Source of the DNA: Bacillus licheniformis DSM 13 = ATCC 14580
GTDB lineage: Bacteria; Bacillota; Bacilli; Bacillales; Bacillaceae
Assembly: GCF_000011645.1 (NCBI RefSeq)
Contig: NC_006270.3
Span: forward strand, 1,175,501-1,239,500
Reading direction: 5' to 3'
DNA: 64,000 nt
In this document: piece after piece, positions 7,544 through 15,937 of the stretch
Numbering within the stretch: position 1 is the first letter of the stretch
Layout of the letters: every line of letters begins with the position of its first letter
Made by a program: the position numbers and the translations under genes
Notes under the pieces: model-generated
Database searches by the model: none
The model's input: the letters and a program-made list of their open reading frames with translations, nothing else
What the model was told of the DNA's origin: nothing

Positions 7544-7575
7544 AACACCCGGCATATGCCGGGTGTTCTGCGTTT
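7544..7575 (+). terminator. Terminator of asnO
   Basis: A 24-nt perfect palindrome with arms AACACCCGGCAT and ATGCCGGGTGTT (7544-7567) five nt after the asnO stop. The following T tract is weak (CTGCGTTTT). Confidence 0.65.
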
Positions 7576-7590
7576 TGGCAGCTAAGCTAT

Positions 7591-7624
7591 AAAGAAACGG
7601 CGGCGTTTATTTTGAACACCGCCG
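7591..7624 (-). terminator. Terminator of the ammonium transporter gene
   Basis: On the minus strand CGGCGG (7619-7624) pairs with CCGCCG (7598-7603) and is followed by TTTCTTT. Confidence 0.6.
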
Positions 7625-7669
7625 ATTTCTATGATCAGCAAGCCGGCCTGAGAGCCGGATGCATGAGAG

Positions 7670-9049
7670 TCACACCTGTTCAGTTTTGGAAGAAGGTCCA
7701 GGCTTTAAATTGTTGAGCCGTGAGACAAGATCCGTTCCGAAAGCGGAGCTTACGTCAACATCGTCCTGATCGATGTAGCTTTCTTTATACTCGTACGCGG
7801 AAGAACCGTGTTCGGCATAATCTAGTCCGGAAATTTCCTCCTCTTTTGATACCCTGATCGGAGCGAGGGCTTTCATTGCCGCGGCGACAGCGTATGTGGC
7901 AGCGAGGGTCCAGGCCGCGATCGACAAAATGCCGACGGCTTGAATGCCAAGCTGTGCGGCTCCTCCTCCGTAAAAGAGACCGCTCGATGTATTGAAAAGC
8001 CCGACTGCAAGCGTCCCCCAAACACCGCAAATACCGTGAACGGCAAGGGCGCCGACGGGATCGTCAAGCTTCAGCACCTGGTCGATAAACTGAACGCCGA
8101 CAACTAAAATGACACCGGCGATGAATCCGATCAATATCGAGCCTGTAAATGAAACGCCGTCCGCGCCCGCGGTAATTCCGACAAGGCCGCCTAGCGCGCC
8201 GTTCAGCGTCAGGGAAGGATCGATCCTGCCGTAGCGGAAATAAGTGAACAGCGCCGAGCTGACGACTCCGCCCGATGCCGCTAAAAGGGTTGTGGTGATG
8301 ACGTGCGGGACGGCGGCGGGATCAGCCGCAAGCGTGCTTCCGCCGTTGAACCCAAACCAGCCGAACCACAGGATAAAGACGCCGAGAGCGCCCAGCGGAA
8401 TGCTGTGCCCTGGAATGGCGTTGACCTTGCCGTTTGTATATTTTCCGATCCGCGGCCCGAGAAACATGACAGCCGCAACTGCGCCCGCAGCGCCTGTCAA
8501 GTGAACGATTGAAGATCCGGCAAAATCGACAAATCCGAGGTCGTACAGCCAGCCTTCCCCCCAAGTCCAATGGCCGACAACCGGATAGATGAGACCGGTC
8601 ATAAACAGCGTCAAGATCATGTAGCTGCCAAGCTTCATCCGTTCAGCGACAGCGCCGGAAATAATGGTGGCGCACGTAGCGGCAAACACGGCCTGAAAGA
8701 CGAAAAATCCGACATCCTGATCACCCGCTAGAGCAAAACCGCTTGTGCCGATGAACCCGCCGGCGCTGTCCCCGAACATGAACGCGTATCCGGCGAAGAA
8801 ATAAAGGATGGAGCCGATAGAGATCGTCAGGAAGTTTTTCATTAAAATGTTTAACGTGTTTTTAGCTCTTGTAAAGCCTGATTCAACCATCGCAAAACCG
8901 GCGTGCATAAAAAAGACGAGCAGAGTGCCGATGGCTACCCATGTCATGTTGACCGAGTCATTGACCGATTGCACCGTCGGTTCGGCGGCCAGAGCTGATG
9001 CTGCGAGGAAAAAACTGAGGAACAGGACGGCAGATACCTTGGTTTTCAT
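7670..9049 (-). CDS. amtB: Ammonium transporter (Amt/AmtB family)
   Basis: A 459-residue Amt-family channel for ammonium. Residues 1-22 form a cleavable-type signal peptide ending ALAA, then about eleven membrane helices. DFAGSSIVH (175-183) carries the Asp and first pore His, and LAVHGICGVWG the second pore His (338). Start placed at ATG 9049, with AAAGGGTG 6 nt upstream, rather than GTG 9058. After the last helix comes an unusually long acidic tail (about residues 395-459, with EEEISGLDYAEHG), longer than the ~404-residue NrgA of B. subtilis. It lies 57 nt behind a PII gene, and PII proteins plug Amt channels; here that gene is frameshifted. The order glnB-amtB is the reverse of nrgA-nrgB, so this may not be the strict nrgA orthologue. 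Confidence 0.9.
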   Translation of the reverse strand: MKTKVSAVLFLSFFLAASALAAEPTVQSVNDSVNMTWVAIGTLLVFFMHAGFAMVESGFTRAKNTLNILMKNFLTISIGSILYFFAGYAFMFGDSAGGFIGTSGFALAGDQDVGFFVFQAVFAATCATIISGAVAERMKLGSYMILTLFMTGLIYPVVGHWTWGEGWLYDLGFVDFAGSSIVHLTGAAGAVAAVMFLGPRIGKYTNGKVNAIPGHSIPLGALGVFILWFGWFGFNGGSTLAADPAAVPHVITTTLLAASGGVVSSALFTYFRYGRIDPSLTLNGALGGLVGITAGADGVSFTGSILIGFIAGVILVVGVQFIDQVLKLDDPVGALAVHGICGVWGTLAVGLFNTSSGLFYGGGAAQLGIQAVGILSIAAWTLAATYAVAAAMKALAPIRVSKEEEISGLDYAEHGSSAYEYKESYIDQDDVDVSSAFGTDLVSRLNNLKPGPSSKTEQV

Positions 9050-9106
9050 AAGAATCACCCTTTCTTAAAGTATCGACTAAAAGAGAGCAGGAGGGAATCG
9101 GTCGTT

Positions 9107-9444
9107 TTAGACAATCGCTTCCTTTCCTGATTCCCCTGTCCGGATTCGGATCGCGTTTTCAATTGGAAGGACAAAGATTTTTCCGTCGCCGACCGTATTT
9201 GTCGAACATGTGCTTTCGATTTGATAATTTCATCAACGCTCTCCGATTCAATCACCATTTCGACTTTCACTTTAGGCAGCAGCTTGATTTCGTAGGAGGT
9301 GCCGCGAAACAGAGCCTGCTTCCCCCGCTGCTGGCCGCAGCCGGCAACCTCTGAGACGGTTAATCCGTTTATGCCAACCTCTTCAAGCTTTTTGCGGAGG
9401 CGGGGGAACTGTTCGGGGCGTATAATCGTTTCGATTTTTTTCAC
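9107..9444 (-). pseudogene. glnB: PII signalling protein, frameshifted
   Basis: The frame starts MKKIETIIRP at 9444, with GGAGG upstream, and shows a normal PII fold to residue ~75, including the T-loop region CGQQRGKQALFRG. After VDEII (near 9237) the frame leaves the family and reads to 9055. In the next frame the missing C terminus is intact: TVGDGKIFVLP, then ENAIRIRTGESG, ending at 9107. Standard PII spacing between the VDEII helix and GDGK is 17 residues; restoring it needs about 4 bases, so a 4-bp deletion is likely. The shift removes the GDGKIF and RxRTGE segments that line the ATP site, so ordinary PII function should be lost. A sequencing error is possible, as is programmed shifting, though no slippery site is seen. 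Confidence 0.85.
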
Positions 9445-9486
9445 AATGCAAATCCTCCTTTTGGTGTAAGGTTATATTACGTTTGT

Positions 9487-9503
9487 TGTTATGTTTCTTA
9501 TCA
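9487..9503 (-). promoter_or_regulatory. Possible TnrA/GlnR-type box upstream of glnB-amtB
   Basis: TGTTATGTTTCTTATCA matches TGTNANATTTTNTNACA at 8 of 11 defined positions. nrgAB is a classic TnrA target, so a box is expected, but the position relative to a candidate -10 near 9474 is not ideal. Confidence 0.35.
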
Positions 9504-9615
9504 TACGTAAAAGTAAATTGAAAATCAATACGAATTTTCAAAAAAATTAATCTATTAGACCTATTCTTTGAGAGGTCTGTGTTCATAGAATGGCAGTCTC
9601 GTTAAGTTTTATAAC

Positions 9616-9649
9616 ATGAAAAAACCTGCTTTCAACTGAAAGCAGGTTA
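9616..9649 (-). terminator. Terminator of the MATE gene
   Basis: On the minus strand AACCTGCTTTC (9638-9648) pairs with GAAAGCAGGTT (9623-9633), then TTTT. The stop codon of the MATE gene overlaps the stem. Confidence 0.75.
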
Positions 9650-10987
9650 TGCTGCAAATCCTTTTTGAAGCCACATTTTAGATCTCCATCTTCTGTACAT
9701 TAAAATTCCCCTGACCCATTCGTCGGCGATGAAGGAAAACCAAATTCCCGCCAGGCCGAATCCGAGCTGAATGCCGAAAATGTAAGCGATCGGAAGTCCG
9801 ATTCCCCACATCGAGACAATCGCCATATAAACCGGATATTTCGCGTCTCCCGCAGCTCTGAGAGAATTAATGATGACCACGTTAAACGAGCGGCCGGGCT
9901 CCAAGATAATCGTCAAAAGGATCAGTATACTGGCCGTTGCGATAATATCGGGATTGCTGCTGAAAATGCCGATCAGCTGTTTTGAAAACACAGCGAAGAG
10001 AACGGAAGTAAATGTTGTAATGGCCAGAGCCCACCACAGGCTTTTCAGGCAGCGGCTGTATGCTTCATCAAATTGCTTCGCGCCGATATGGCGTCCGATT
10101 AAGATTTGCGTTCCCTGGCTGATCGCTGTGCCGAAAAGCATGATAAACATCATCAAATTTTGGGTATAGACTTTTGTTGTCAGCGCCTGCGCGCCCATCA
10201 GCGTGATAAAATAGGTGACAATCATCTGTGACGCGTTATATGACAGCTGCTCCCCTGCTGAAGGAATCCCGATTTTCAGCAGTTTTTTCAGGTGACTTTT
10301 CTTTAAGACAAACAGCCGTTTGGACAACAGCGGCATGCCGACGCGCTTTTTGACGAGCAGAGCGATCGCCAAAAGGCCGATGATGCGCGCGATTGAAGTG
10401 GACATTGCCACGCCGGCCACGCCTAAAACCGGAAAGCCGAACGGTCCGAATATGACAAGATAGTTGCCGGCGATGTTCAGGATATTCATGCCGATGGTTA
10501 CAACCATTGTGTCCTTTGTATACCCGTAGCTTTTCAAAATGGCGCTGAACGTCATAATGAGCGCTTGGACAAAGGACAGTCCGCCGACGATCTGGAGAAA
10601 GATGCCGGCTTCAGCAAGCAGGTTGGCGGAAAGGCCCATCATCAATAAAAGCGGTTTGGCAAATATATAAATCGCCGCACTGATGAATAGACTGATGATA
10701 AAATTGGCGCTGATGGAAACATAGCCGACTTCCATTGCTTCGGCTTTTTGCCGCGCCCCTAAAAATTGAGAAATAATGACGGTTGTTCCTGTTGCGATAA
10801 AACCGAACATCACAATGATCAAGTTCAGCATTTGGTTGCTGACGCCGACGGCTGCCACGCTGTCGTCGGAATATTGGCTGAGCATCAGGGTATCTGCGTT
10901 GCCCATTAACATATATAATGAAACCTCGATAAAGATAGGCCAAGTCAATGCGAATAAAGAGAGGTTTTGAGGTGCTGTTTTTTTCAT
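9647..10987 (-). CDS. yisQ: MATE-family multidrug/metabolite exporter (YisQ-like)
   Basis: A 446-residue multidrug and toxin extrusion transporter with about twelve membrane helices in two homologous halves. The family segment MLMGNADTLMLSQYS opens the first half. These carriers expel cationic drugs or metabolites in exchange for Na+ or H+. Start set at 10987: AAAGGGG lies about 9 nt upstream, and a longer frame up to 11176 would begin inside the divergent yisR gene and add 63 unrelated residues. It is divergent from an AraC regulator just as yisQ-yisR are in B. subtilis, so that regulator may control it. The substrate cannot be told from sequence. Confidence 0.88.
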   Translation of the reverse strand: MKKTAPQNLSLFALTWPIFIEVSLYMLMGNADTLMLSQYSDDSVAAVGVSNQMLNLIIVMFGFIATGTTVIISQFLGARQKAEAMEVGYVSISANFIISLFISAAIYIFAKPLLLMMGLSANLLAEAGIFLQIVGGLSFVQALIMTFSAILKSYGYTKDTMVVTIGMNILNIAGNYLVIFGPFGFPVLGVAGVAMSTSIARIIGLLAIALLVKKRVGMPLLSKRLFVLKKSHLKKLLKIGIPSAGEQLSYNASQMIVTYFITLMGAQALTTKVYTQNLMMFIMLFGTAISQGTQILIGRHIGAKQFDEAYSRCLKSLWWALAITTFTSVLFAVFSKQLIGIFSSNPDIIATASILILLTIILEPGRSFNVVIINSLRAAGDAKYPVYMAIVSMWGIGLPIAYIFGIQLGFGLAGIWFSFIADEWVRGILMYRRWRSKMWLQKGFAA

Positions 10988-11108
10988 GGCGTTTGACCCC
11001 TTTCTTTTAAAATTCCGTTTTATAGTGTAACGCCATTTTCTTATAATAAGAAGAGACGAAACCGATACTTCTTGGAGAAATCCGACTTGATGAAAAAGGG
11101 GAGAGAAC

Positions 11109-11972
11109 ATGGAACATATCATCTTTACAATTCCGCCGCTCCCTGTGTTGATTACCGGCGGAGAAGGGCTGTTCAAAAGAGGGGAAAAGCATGTGAGGCG
11201 TGAATATTCCGTGTTTGATCTCTTATATGTGATACAGGGGGAACTATTTTTGACTGAGGACGGCGAGCCCCATCAGATCCGGGAAGGGGAATACATCATC
11301 CTTATTCCGGGGCTCGAGCATTATGGCCACCGCGGCTGTCAAGACGATACCCGCTATTTTTGGCTGCACTTTCAGGAGCCGTCCTATGGCTTCGCGCAGC
11401 AGGGAGGTGAGAACTGGACTGAACTCAAGCTGAGGAAGGGGACATTTGAAACGCCGACATTGTATCATTTAAAGATTCCGAGAAAGGGAAAGATCGACCA
11501 AAAAGCGTTTATCGAACAGCAGTTTAGGCGTTTGATTGACGATTCCGCCCAAAATTCCGACCTGCCGCTTCGCAGGCAGCTCTTGTTCGAAGAGCTGCTG
11601 ATTCACTTGCAGAAGGAGGCGTTCCATATTCCTTCGGCGAGTGAGCGTGTAGCATCCGAAGCACAGCATTACATCGACCGCCATTATAAGGAGAAGCTCA
11701 GCATGGAGCAGCTCTCGGCTGCCCTTCATTATCACCAGGACTACATTACCCGCTGCATGCAAAAGGTGTTTGGCATCACACCGGGCCAATATGCCAATAA
11801 GGCGAAAGTTTTTGAAGCGAAGCGGCTCCTCTCTTCTACAAACGACAAAATGTCATCGATTGCCGAACAAGTCGGAATCGATGATCCGACCTATTTCTCA
11901 AAGCTGTTTAAACAAATAGAAGGGATTTCGCCCGTTGAATACAGAAAGATGATGAAGCGAAATATTGAGTGA
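11109..11972 (+). CDS. yisR: AraC-family regulator YisR
   Basis: A 287-residue AraC-type regulator. The N-terminal ~120 residues form a cupin-like effector-binding domain (EYSVFDLLYVIQGEL, then IREGEYIILIPG), and the C-terminal ~100 residues hold two helix-turn-helix units: the first around KEKLSMEQLSAALHYHQDYITRCM, here given only by its position at about 190-215, and the second ending DDPTYFSKLFKQIEGISPVEYRK. The gene starts at ATG 11109 behind AAGGGGAG. It is divergent from the MATE exporter and lies upstream of a GNAT gene and degA. B. subtilis has yisR in the same place. The effector is unknown. Confidence 0.88.
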   Translation: MEHIIFTIPPLPVLITGGEGLFKRGEKHVRREYSVFDLLYVIQGELFLTEDGEPHQIREGEYIILIPGLEHYGHRGCQDDTRYFWLHFQEPSYGFAQQGGENWTELKLRKGTFETPTLYHLKIPRKGKIDQKAFIEQQFRRLIDDSAQNSDLPLRRQLLFEELLIHLQKEAFHIPSASERVASEAQHYIDRHYKEKLSMEQLSAALHYHQDYITRCMQKVFGITPGQYANKAKVFEAKRLLSSTNDKMSSIAEQVGIDDPTYFSKLFKQIEGISPVEYRKMMKRNIE

Positions 11973-12000
11973 TATTTTCAAAGCATAGGAGGAGATAAGT

Positions 12001-12558
12001 TTGGCATCCATCAATGGTGAAAAAGTGAAATTGCGTACGATCACAATGGATGACCTGCCCGGATTATGGAGAATGATTTACGGAACTAAAAACCCTGAAT
12101 GGAAAAAATGGGATGCCCCTTATTTTCCGCTTCAGCCCGAACCGTTTCAATACTTTATCGATTCTTTTGTGCCGGCTTTAAAAGAAAAACCGCCGCGCTA
12201 TTTGGCGATAGAGATCGGCGGAGAGCTGAAAGGAACCGTTTCTTACTATTGGGAATCCCGGCCGACACGCTGGCTGGAATGCGGGATCGGCATCTATGAT
12301 CCGCGGTTTTGGAACGGGGGATACGGTACGGAAGCCGTAGAATTATGGATCGGCTTCCTGTTTGAAAACGTCGATGTGCCGAGAATCGGAATGACGACGT
12401 GGTCAGGCAACAGGCGGATGATGAGGTGCGCCGAAAAAGCCGGATTTAAGATGGAAGGCCGGATTCGCAAAGTCAGATATTATGACGGAGTCTATTACGA
12501 TTCAATCAGATACGGAATCCTGCGGGAGGAGTGGGAGCTGATTTGCCGCGGAAGCTGA
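12001..12558 (+). CDS. GNAT-family N-acetyltransferase (RimJ/RimL type)
   Basis: A 185-residue acetyltransferase of the RimJ/RimL branch, with VKLRTITMDDL at the start, GIYDPRFWNGGYGTEAV (acetyl-CoA pyrophosphate loop, about residues 98-114) and the typical end MMRCAEKAGFKMEGRIRK. Start is TTG 12001, supported by AGGAGG (11987-11992) 8 nt upstream. It follows yisR by 28 nt and has no counterpart I recall at this place in B. subtilis, so it looks like a lineage-specific insertion between yisR and degA. The acceptor is unknown; N-terminal amines, polyamines and antibiotics are all acceptors in the family. Confidence 0.82.
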   Translation: MASINGEKVKLRTITMDDLPGLWRMIYGTKNPEWKKWDAPYFPLQPEPFQYFIDSFVPALKEKPPRYLAIEIGGELKGTVSYYWESRPTRWLECGIGIYDPRFWNGGYGTEAVELWIGFLFENVDVPRIGMTTWSGNRRMMRCAEKAGFKMEGRIRKVRYYDGVYYDSIRYGILREEWELICRGS

Positions 12559-12614
12559 CACGCTCTATAATATAATATTAGAAATCTTTCATCAGCGGAC
12601 TAGAGGGGACCAAT

Positions 12615-13658
12615 ATGAAAAAAACCATTTATGATGTAGCGGAAGCGGCCGGCGTTTCGATTTCCACGGTTTCCCGGGTGATCAACAATACCGGGAGGAT
12701 CAGCAGGTCGACAAGGCAAAGAGTGCATGCCGTCATGAAAGAGCTCGATTACCAGCCGAATGTTCACGCTTCTGCGCTTACCGGAAAGCGCACGAACATT
12801 ATCGGCCTGTTGACGCCCGATATTGCAAACCCGTTTTTCGGCGAGCTTGCCAAAAGTGTTGAAGAGCGGGCGGGCGAGCTCGGCTTCAGCATTATGATGT
12901 GCAGTACCGACCGCGATCCGAAAAAGGAGACAACGTATTTCTCGGTCCTCAAGCAAAAAAGCGTCGACGGCATCATTTTTGCGACAGGCATCGAAAATCA
13001 GGAGACGATGGATGCGCTCGAGGATATTGCCAAAGAGGGCATACCGCTCGTGATGATTTCCCAGGATCGCGCCCTTGTTCCGATGGATGTCGTGGTCATC
13101 GATGATTTTATGGGCGGATATTTAGCGACGCGGCATTTAATTTCGCTCGGTCATAAGACAATCGCCTGCATCGCCGGCGACGGATCGACAACCGGAGAAA
13201 AAGACAGGCTGAAAGGCTTCAAAAAAGCGATGGATGAAGCAGGCATCAAAGCGGATGAAACGCTCATCGCCGGATCCGGTTTTTCCCTGGAATGCGGCAA
13301 AAAAGCGGCCGCTCAGATTTTCAAAAGCAATATTCCGACCGCCGTTTTTGCCATGAATGATGTGCTCGCGTGCGGAGTCATTCAGACTGCAAGGGAATGG
13401 GGGCTCCATGTTCCAACGGATTTATCGGTCATCGGCTTTGATAATACGTTTTTAGCCGAAATGACCGATCCGCCGCTTACGACAGTGTCTCAGCCGATTG
13501 AAGAAATGGGCCGCCGCGCGGCCGAGCTGCTTGCCGAAGAAATCAGCGGCAAGAAAAGCTCGAAAAGCAAAATCATTCTCACGCCTGAACTTGTCGTCAG
13601 ACAGTCGACGGCCCCTCCATTTAAAAAAGAAGCACATGCCGAAAAGAGCGGGTTTTGA
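12615..13658 (+). CDS. degA: LacI-family repressor DegA (IolQ)
   Basis: A 347-residue LacI-type repressor. Residues 1-60 are the DNA-binding headpiece (TIYDVAEAAGVSISTVSRVI, then the hinge region NVHASALTGKRTN), followed by a periplasmic-binding-protein fold with IGLLTPDIANPFF, GYLATRHLISLGH and DLSVIGFDNTFLAEM. In B. subtilis DegA was first linked to degradation of Gln-PRPP amidotransferase and later shown, as IolQ, to repress iolX. Here yisS (iolX) follows directly, behind three AAGCGCTT-core palindromes, which fits that role. The gene ends within its own hairpin terminator. The inducer is not evident from sequence. Confidence 0.9.
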   Translation: MKKTIYDVAEAAGVSISTVSRVINNTGRISRSTRQRVHAVMKELDYQPNVHASALTGKRTNIIGLLTPDIANPFFGELAKSVEERAGELGFSIMMCSTDRDPKKETTYFSVLKQKSVDGIIFATGIENQETMDALEDIAKEGIPLVMISQDRALVPMDVVVIDDFMGGYLATRHLISLGHKTIACIAGDGSTTGEKDRLKGFKKAMDEAGIKADETLIAGSGFSLECGKKAAAQIFKSNIPTAVFAMNDVLACGVIQTAREWGLHVPTDLSVIGFDNTFLAEMTDPPLTTVSQPIEEMGRRAAELLAEEISGKKSSKSKIILTPELVVRQSTAPPFKKEAHAEKSGF

Positions 13659-13678
13659 TAGAAAAACGCTCTTTTTTC
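13642..13678 (+). terminator. Terminator of degA
   Basis: AAAAGAGCG (13642-13650) pairs with CGCTCTTTT (13667-13675), followed by T residues; the left arm overlaps the last degA codons. Confidence 0.75.
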
Positions 13679-13690
13679 GTTTCTAAAGAG

Positions 13691-13700
13691 CAAGCGCTTG
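13691..13700 (+). promoter_or_regulatory. DegA/IolQ operator 1 upstream of yisS promoter
   Basis: Perfect palindrome CAAGCGCTTG followed by ACCAAA, close to the reported IolQ site with core ARCGCTT. It lies about 25 nt upstream of the -35. Confidence 0.6.
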
Positions 13701-13724
13701 ACCAAATTAATTCCTAAAAAACAA

Positions 13725-13753
13725 TTGCGGATAAAATAAATACAGGGTAAAAT
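13725..13753 (+). promoter_or_regulatory. Promoter of yisS (iolX)
   Basis: TTGCGG (13725-13730), 17 nt, TAAAAT (13748-13753). It is flanked by operator palindromes on both sides, an arrangement that allows looping repression. Confidence 0.55.
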
Positions 13754-13765
13754 CAGAATTGAAAT

Positions 13766-13799
13766 GAGCAAGCGCTTTCTCTAATTAATAAAGCGCTTT
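13766..13799 (+). promoter_or_regulatory. DegA/IolQ operators 2 and 3 downstream of yisS promoter
   Basis: AGCAAGCGCTTTCTC centred on AAGCGCTT (13770-13777), and AAAGCGCTTT (13790-13799). CcpA (cre) binding is an alternative because the cores are similar. Confidence 0.6.
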
Positions 13800-13825
13800 C
13801 ATGAAACGCAAAGGAGGAGAAGAAA

Positions 13826-14854
13826 ATGACAGAAGTTGTGAGATGCGCCGTATTGGGGCTTGGAAGGCTCGGCTATTACCATGCGAAAAACCTCAAAACC
13901 GAGGTGCCCGGAGTCCTGCTCGCCGCTGTAGCCGATCCGGCAGAGGGAAGTGCGAGGGAGGTTGCAGCTGAACTGGGTGTTGAAAAGTGGTTTGAAGACC
14001 CGTTTGAGTGCCTCCGCGATCCGGAAATTGATGCCGTTGTCATCGTTACACCGACATCCACTCATGCCGAAATGATCAAACAGGCAGCCGAATTCGGCAA
14101 ACAGATTTTTGTGGAGAAGCCGCTGACATTAAATCTTGAAGAGTCAATAGAAGTCATTTCCAAGGTCAAAGAAATGGGCGTGATTTGCCAGGTGGGGTTT
14201 ATGAGGCGGTTTGATCCTGCTTATGCGGATGCCAAAAGAAGGATCGATGCCGGAGAGATCGGCAAACCGATCTATTATAAAGGGTTTACGCGCGATTTTG
14301 GCTCTCCTCCGGCCGAATTCATCAAAAAAAGCGGCGGTATTTTCGTCGATTGTTCGATTCATGACTATGACATCGCTCGTTATTTAATGGGGGCTGAAAT
14401 CACTGCGGTTTCCGGCCACGGAAGGGTTTTGAAGCACGCATTCATGCCGGGATGCCATGACGTCGATCAGGCGCTCACCTATATGGAGTTTGATTCGGGA
14501 GCGGCGGGTGATGCGGAAGCAAGCCGCAATTCGTCTTACGGCCACGATATCCGCGCCGAAATCATCGGAACGGACGGCAGCATCTTCATCGGGATGCTGC
14601 GGAACCCGGCGGTTACAGTGCGGACCGGAAAGGGGAGCAGCTATAATATCATTCCCGATTTCCAGGCGAGGTTCCATGAAGCGTACTGTTTGGAGCTGCA
14701 GCATTTTGCTGATTGTGTTCGCATCAAAACGAAACCGCTTGTGACTGAAGTGGATGCGGCGGTCAATCTTGAAATCGCGCTTGCGGCCACACAATCCTGG
14801 TCAACAGGCAGGCCCGTCAAGATTCAGTATCAGACGAAAAAGCTTACGGTATGA
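13826..14854 (+). CDS. iolX: scyllo-Inositol dehydrogenase IolX (YisS)
   Basis: A 342-residue Gfo/Idh/MocA-type NAD(P)-dependent dehydrogenase. VLGLGRLGYYHAKNL (about residues 9-23) is the Rossmann dinucleotide loop, VTPTSTHAEM and VEKPLTLNLEE hold the conserved EKP lysine, and SIHDYDIARYLMG carries the catalytic Asp/His region. B. subtilis YisS, renamed IolX, is the NAD-dependent scyllo-inositol dehydrogenase that oxidises scyllo-inositol to scyllo-inosose, feeding the iol pathway. Same length as the B. subtilis protein. The start at ATG 13826 follows GGAGGAG. The three upstream operator-like palindromes and the adjacent degA support repression by DegA/IolQ. Confidence 0.88.
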   Translation: MTEVVRCAVLGLGRLGYYHAKNLKTEVPGVLLAAVADPAEGSAREVAAELGVEKWFEDPFECLRDPEIDAVVIVTPTSTHAEMIKQAAEFGKQIFVEKPLTLNLEESIEVISKVKEMGVICQVGFMRRFDPAYADAKRRIDAGEIGKPIYYKGFTRDFGSPPAEFIKKSGGIFVDCSIHDYDIARYLMGAEITAVSGHGRVLKHAFMPGCHDVDQALTYMEFDSGAAGDAEASRNSSYGHDIRAEIIGTDGSIFIGMLRNPAVTVRTGKGSSYNIIPDFQARFHEAYCLELQHFADCVRIKTKPLVTEVDAAVNLEIALAATQSWSTGRPVKIQYQTKKLTV

Positions 14855-14945
14855 AACGGGGGCCACCCTGAGCGGGCTGTTGAGATGATCCTGCGGTCAC
14901 AAAGGAACAACAGGAAGGAGGGCGTAAGGAAGCGTTCCCCGCCCG

Positions 14946-15731
14946 GTGCCGCCTTTCTCCATGCGTTTTCAATTTTGCGGGCTTCCCATGGATGCCGGAG
15001 GATTAGACCCGTCCGTCATTCCGGCGGTAAAAAAACGGCATGGCGCCGATTTGTTGTACACGATTCCGTCATTTCACAATCCGACGGGCAAACTGATGTC
15101 CGAAGACCGGAAGCGCGAGCTGATTCAAATCAGCAAGCAGCTGTCGCTCCCGGTTATTGAAGATGACGCATATGGCGATTTGCAGCTTGACGGCCCGCCG
15201 TCGTCGCCGCTGAAGGCCATGGACAGAGAAGGCAGCATTCTTTATGTCGGCACATTATCGAAAACCGTCAGTCCCGGCCTCCGCATCGGCTGGGTCGCAG
15301 GTCCGGAGCCCGTCATCGAGAGGCTGGCCGATATTAAAATGCAGACTGACTACGGATCAAGTTCATTGTCGCAATGGGCGGCTGCAAAGTGGCTTTCAAG
15401 CGGGCTCTATGATGAAAATCTCAGCCGGATTAAAGTCGAACTGAGACAAAGGCGGGATGAAGCGCTCCGGTGTCTTGAGACCTATTGCAGAGGAATCGCC
15501 CGCTGGGAAAAGCCCTCAGGCGGATTTTACATTTGGGTCACATTCCTAAAACCGCTCTCGCTCAGCGCTTTGTTCGAACAAGCATTACAGAAAAACATCC
15601 TCATCAATCCCGGCACCCTCTACGATAAGGAAGCCAAATACAGCATCAGATTGTCCTATTCGTACGCCTCTTTGACAGAGCTTCGCTACGGCATTCAAAC
15701 AATCGCAGAACTCGCCGGTAAGCTCATGTGA
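14946..15731 (+). pseudogene. 5'-truncated MocR-type (GntR/aminotransferase) regulator, YisV-like remnant
   Basis: Only the C-terminal ~250 residues of a MocR-type regulator remain. They form the large part of the fold-type I aminotransferase domain: YTIPSFHNPTG, VIEDDAYGDL, and the pyridoxal-phosphate lysine in TLSKTVSPGLRIGW. The GntR winged-helix domain and roughly the first third of the aminotransferase domain, normally over 200 codons, are missing. Homology begins near RFQFCG, right at the start of this frame, and no family match is seen in the 90 nt between it and yisS. Without the DNA-binding domain it cannot act as a MocR regulator. B. subtilis has yisV in the same neighbourhood. A surviving enzyme fragment is less likely, as the N-terminal arm and cofactor phosphate-binding part are lost. 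Confidence 0.75.
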
Positions 15732-15743
15732 ACCCCGCTGTAC

Positions 15744-15790
15744 CGGCTGCTGAAAAAGCGACGTTCAGCAGCCGCTCCGCTTTTTATTTC
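15744..15790 (+). terminator. Terminator after the yisV-like remnant
   Basis: CGGCTGCTGAA (15744-15754) pairs with TTCAGCAGCCG (15764-15774), then CTCCGCTTTTTATTT. Confidence 0.65.
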
Positions 15791-15937
15791 AGGCCTCAGG
15801 TTATTTAAAAACAGTCCATAAAATTCCATTAATATATCATTCAAGGAACTATTGATTCATATTAGCAGATGAATGTGCAGAAGTGGAAATATTCAAGTTG
15901 CCTCGTTATGAGAAACGTCCTATTTTTCTGAATCTTA

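Noticed and set aside
9055..9106. Frameshifted C-terminal tail of the PII reading frame as a novel extension
   Set aside because: The normal PII C terminus is intact in the adjacent frame, so the tail is a by-product of the shift.
10988..11176. 63-residue N-terminal extension of the MATE exporter
   Set aside because: It would run into the divergent yisR gene, and a good ribosome binding site supports the start at 10987.
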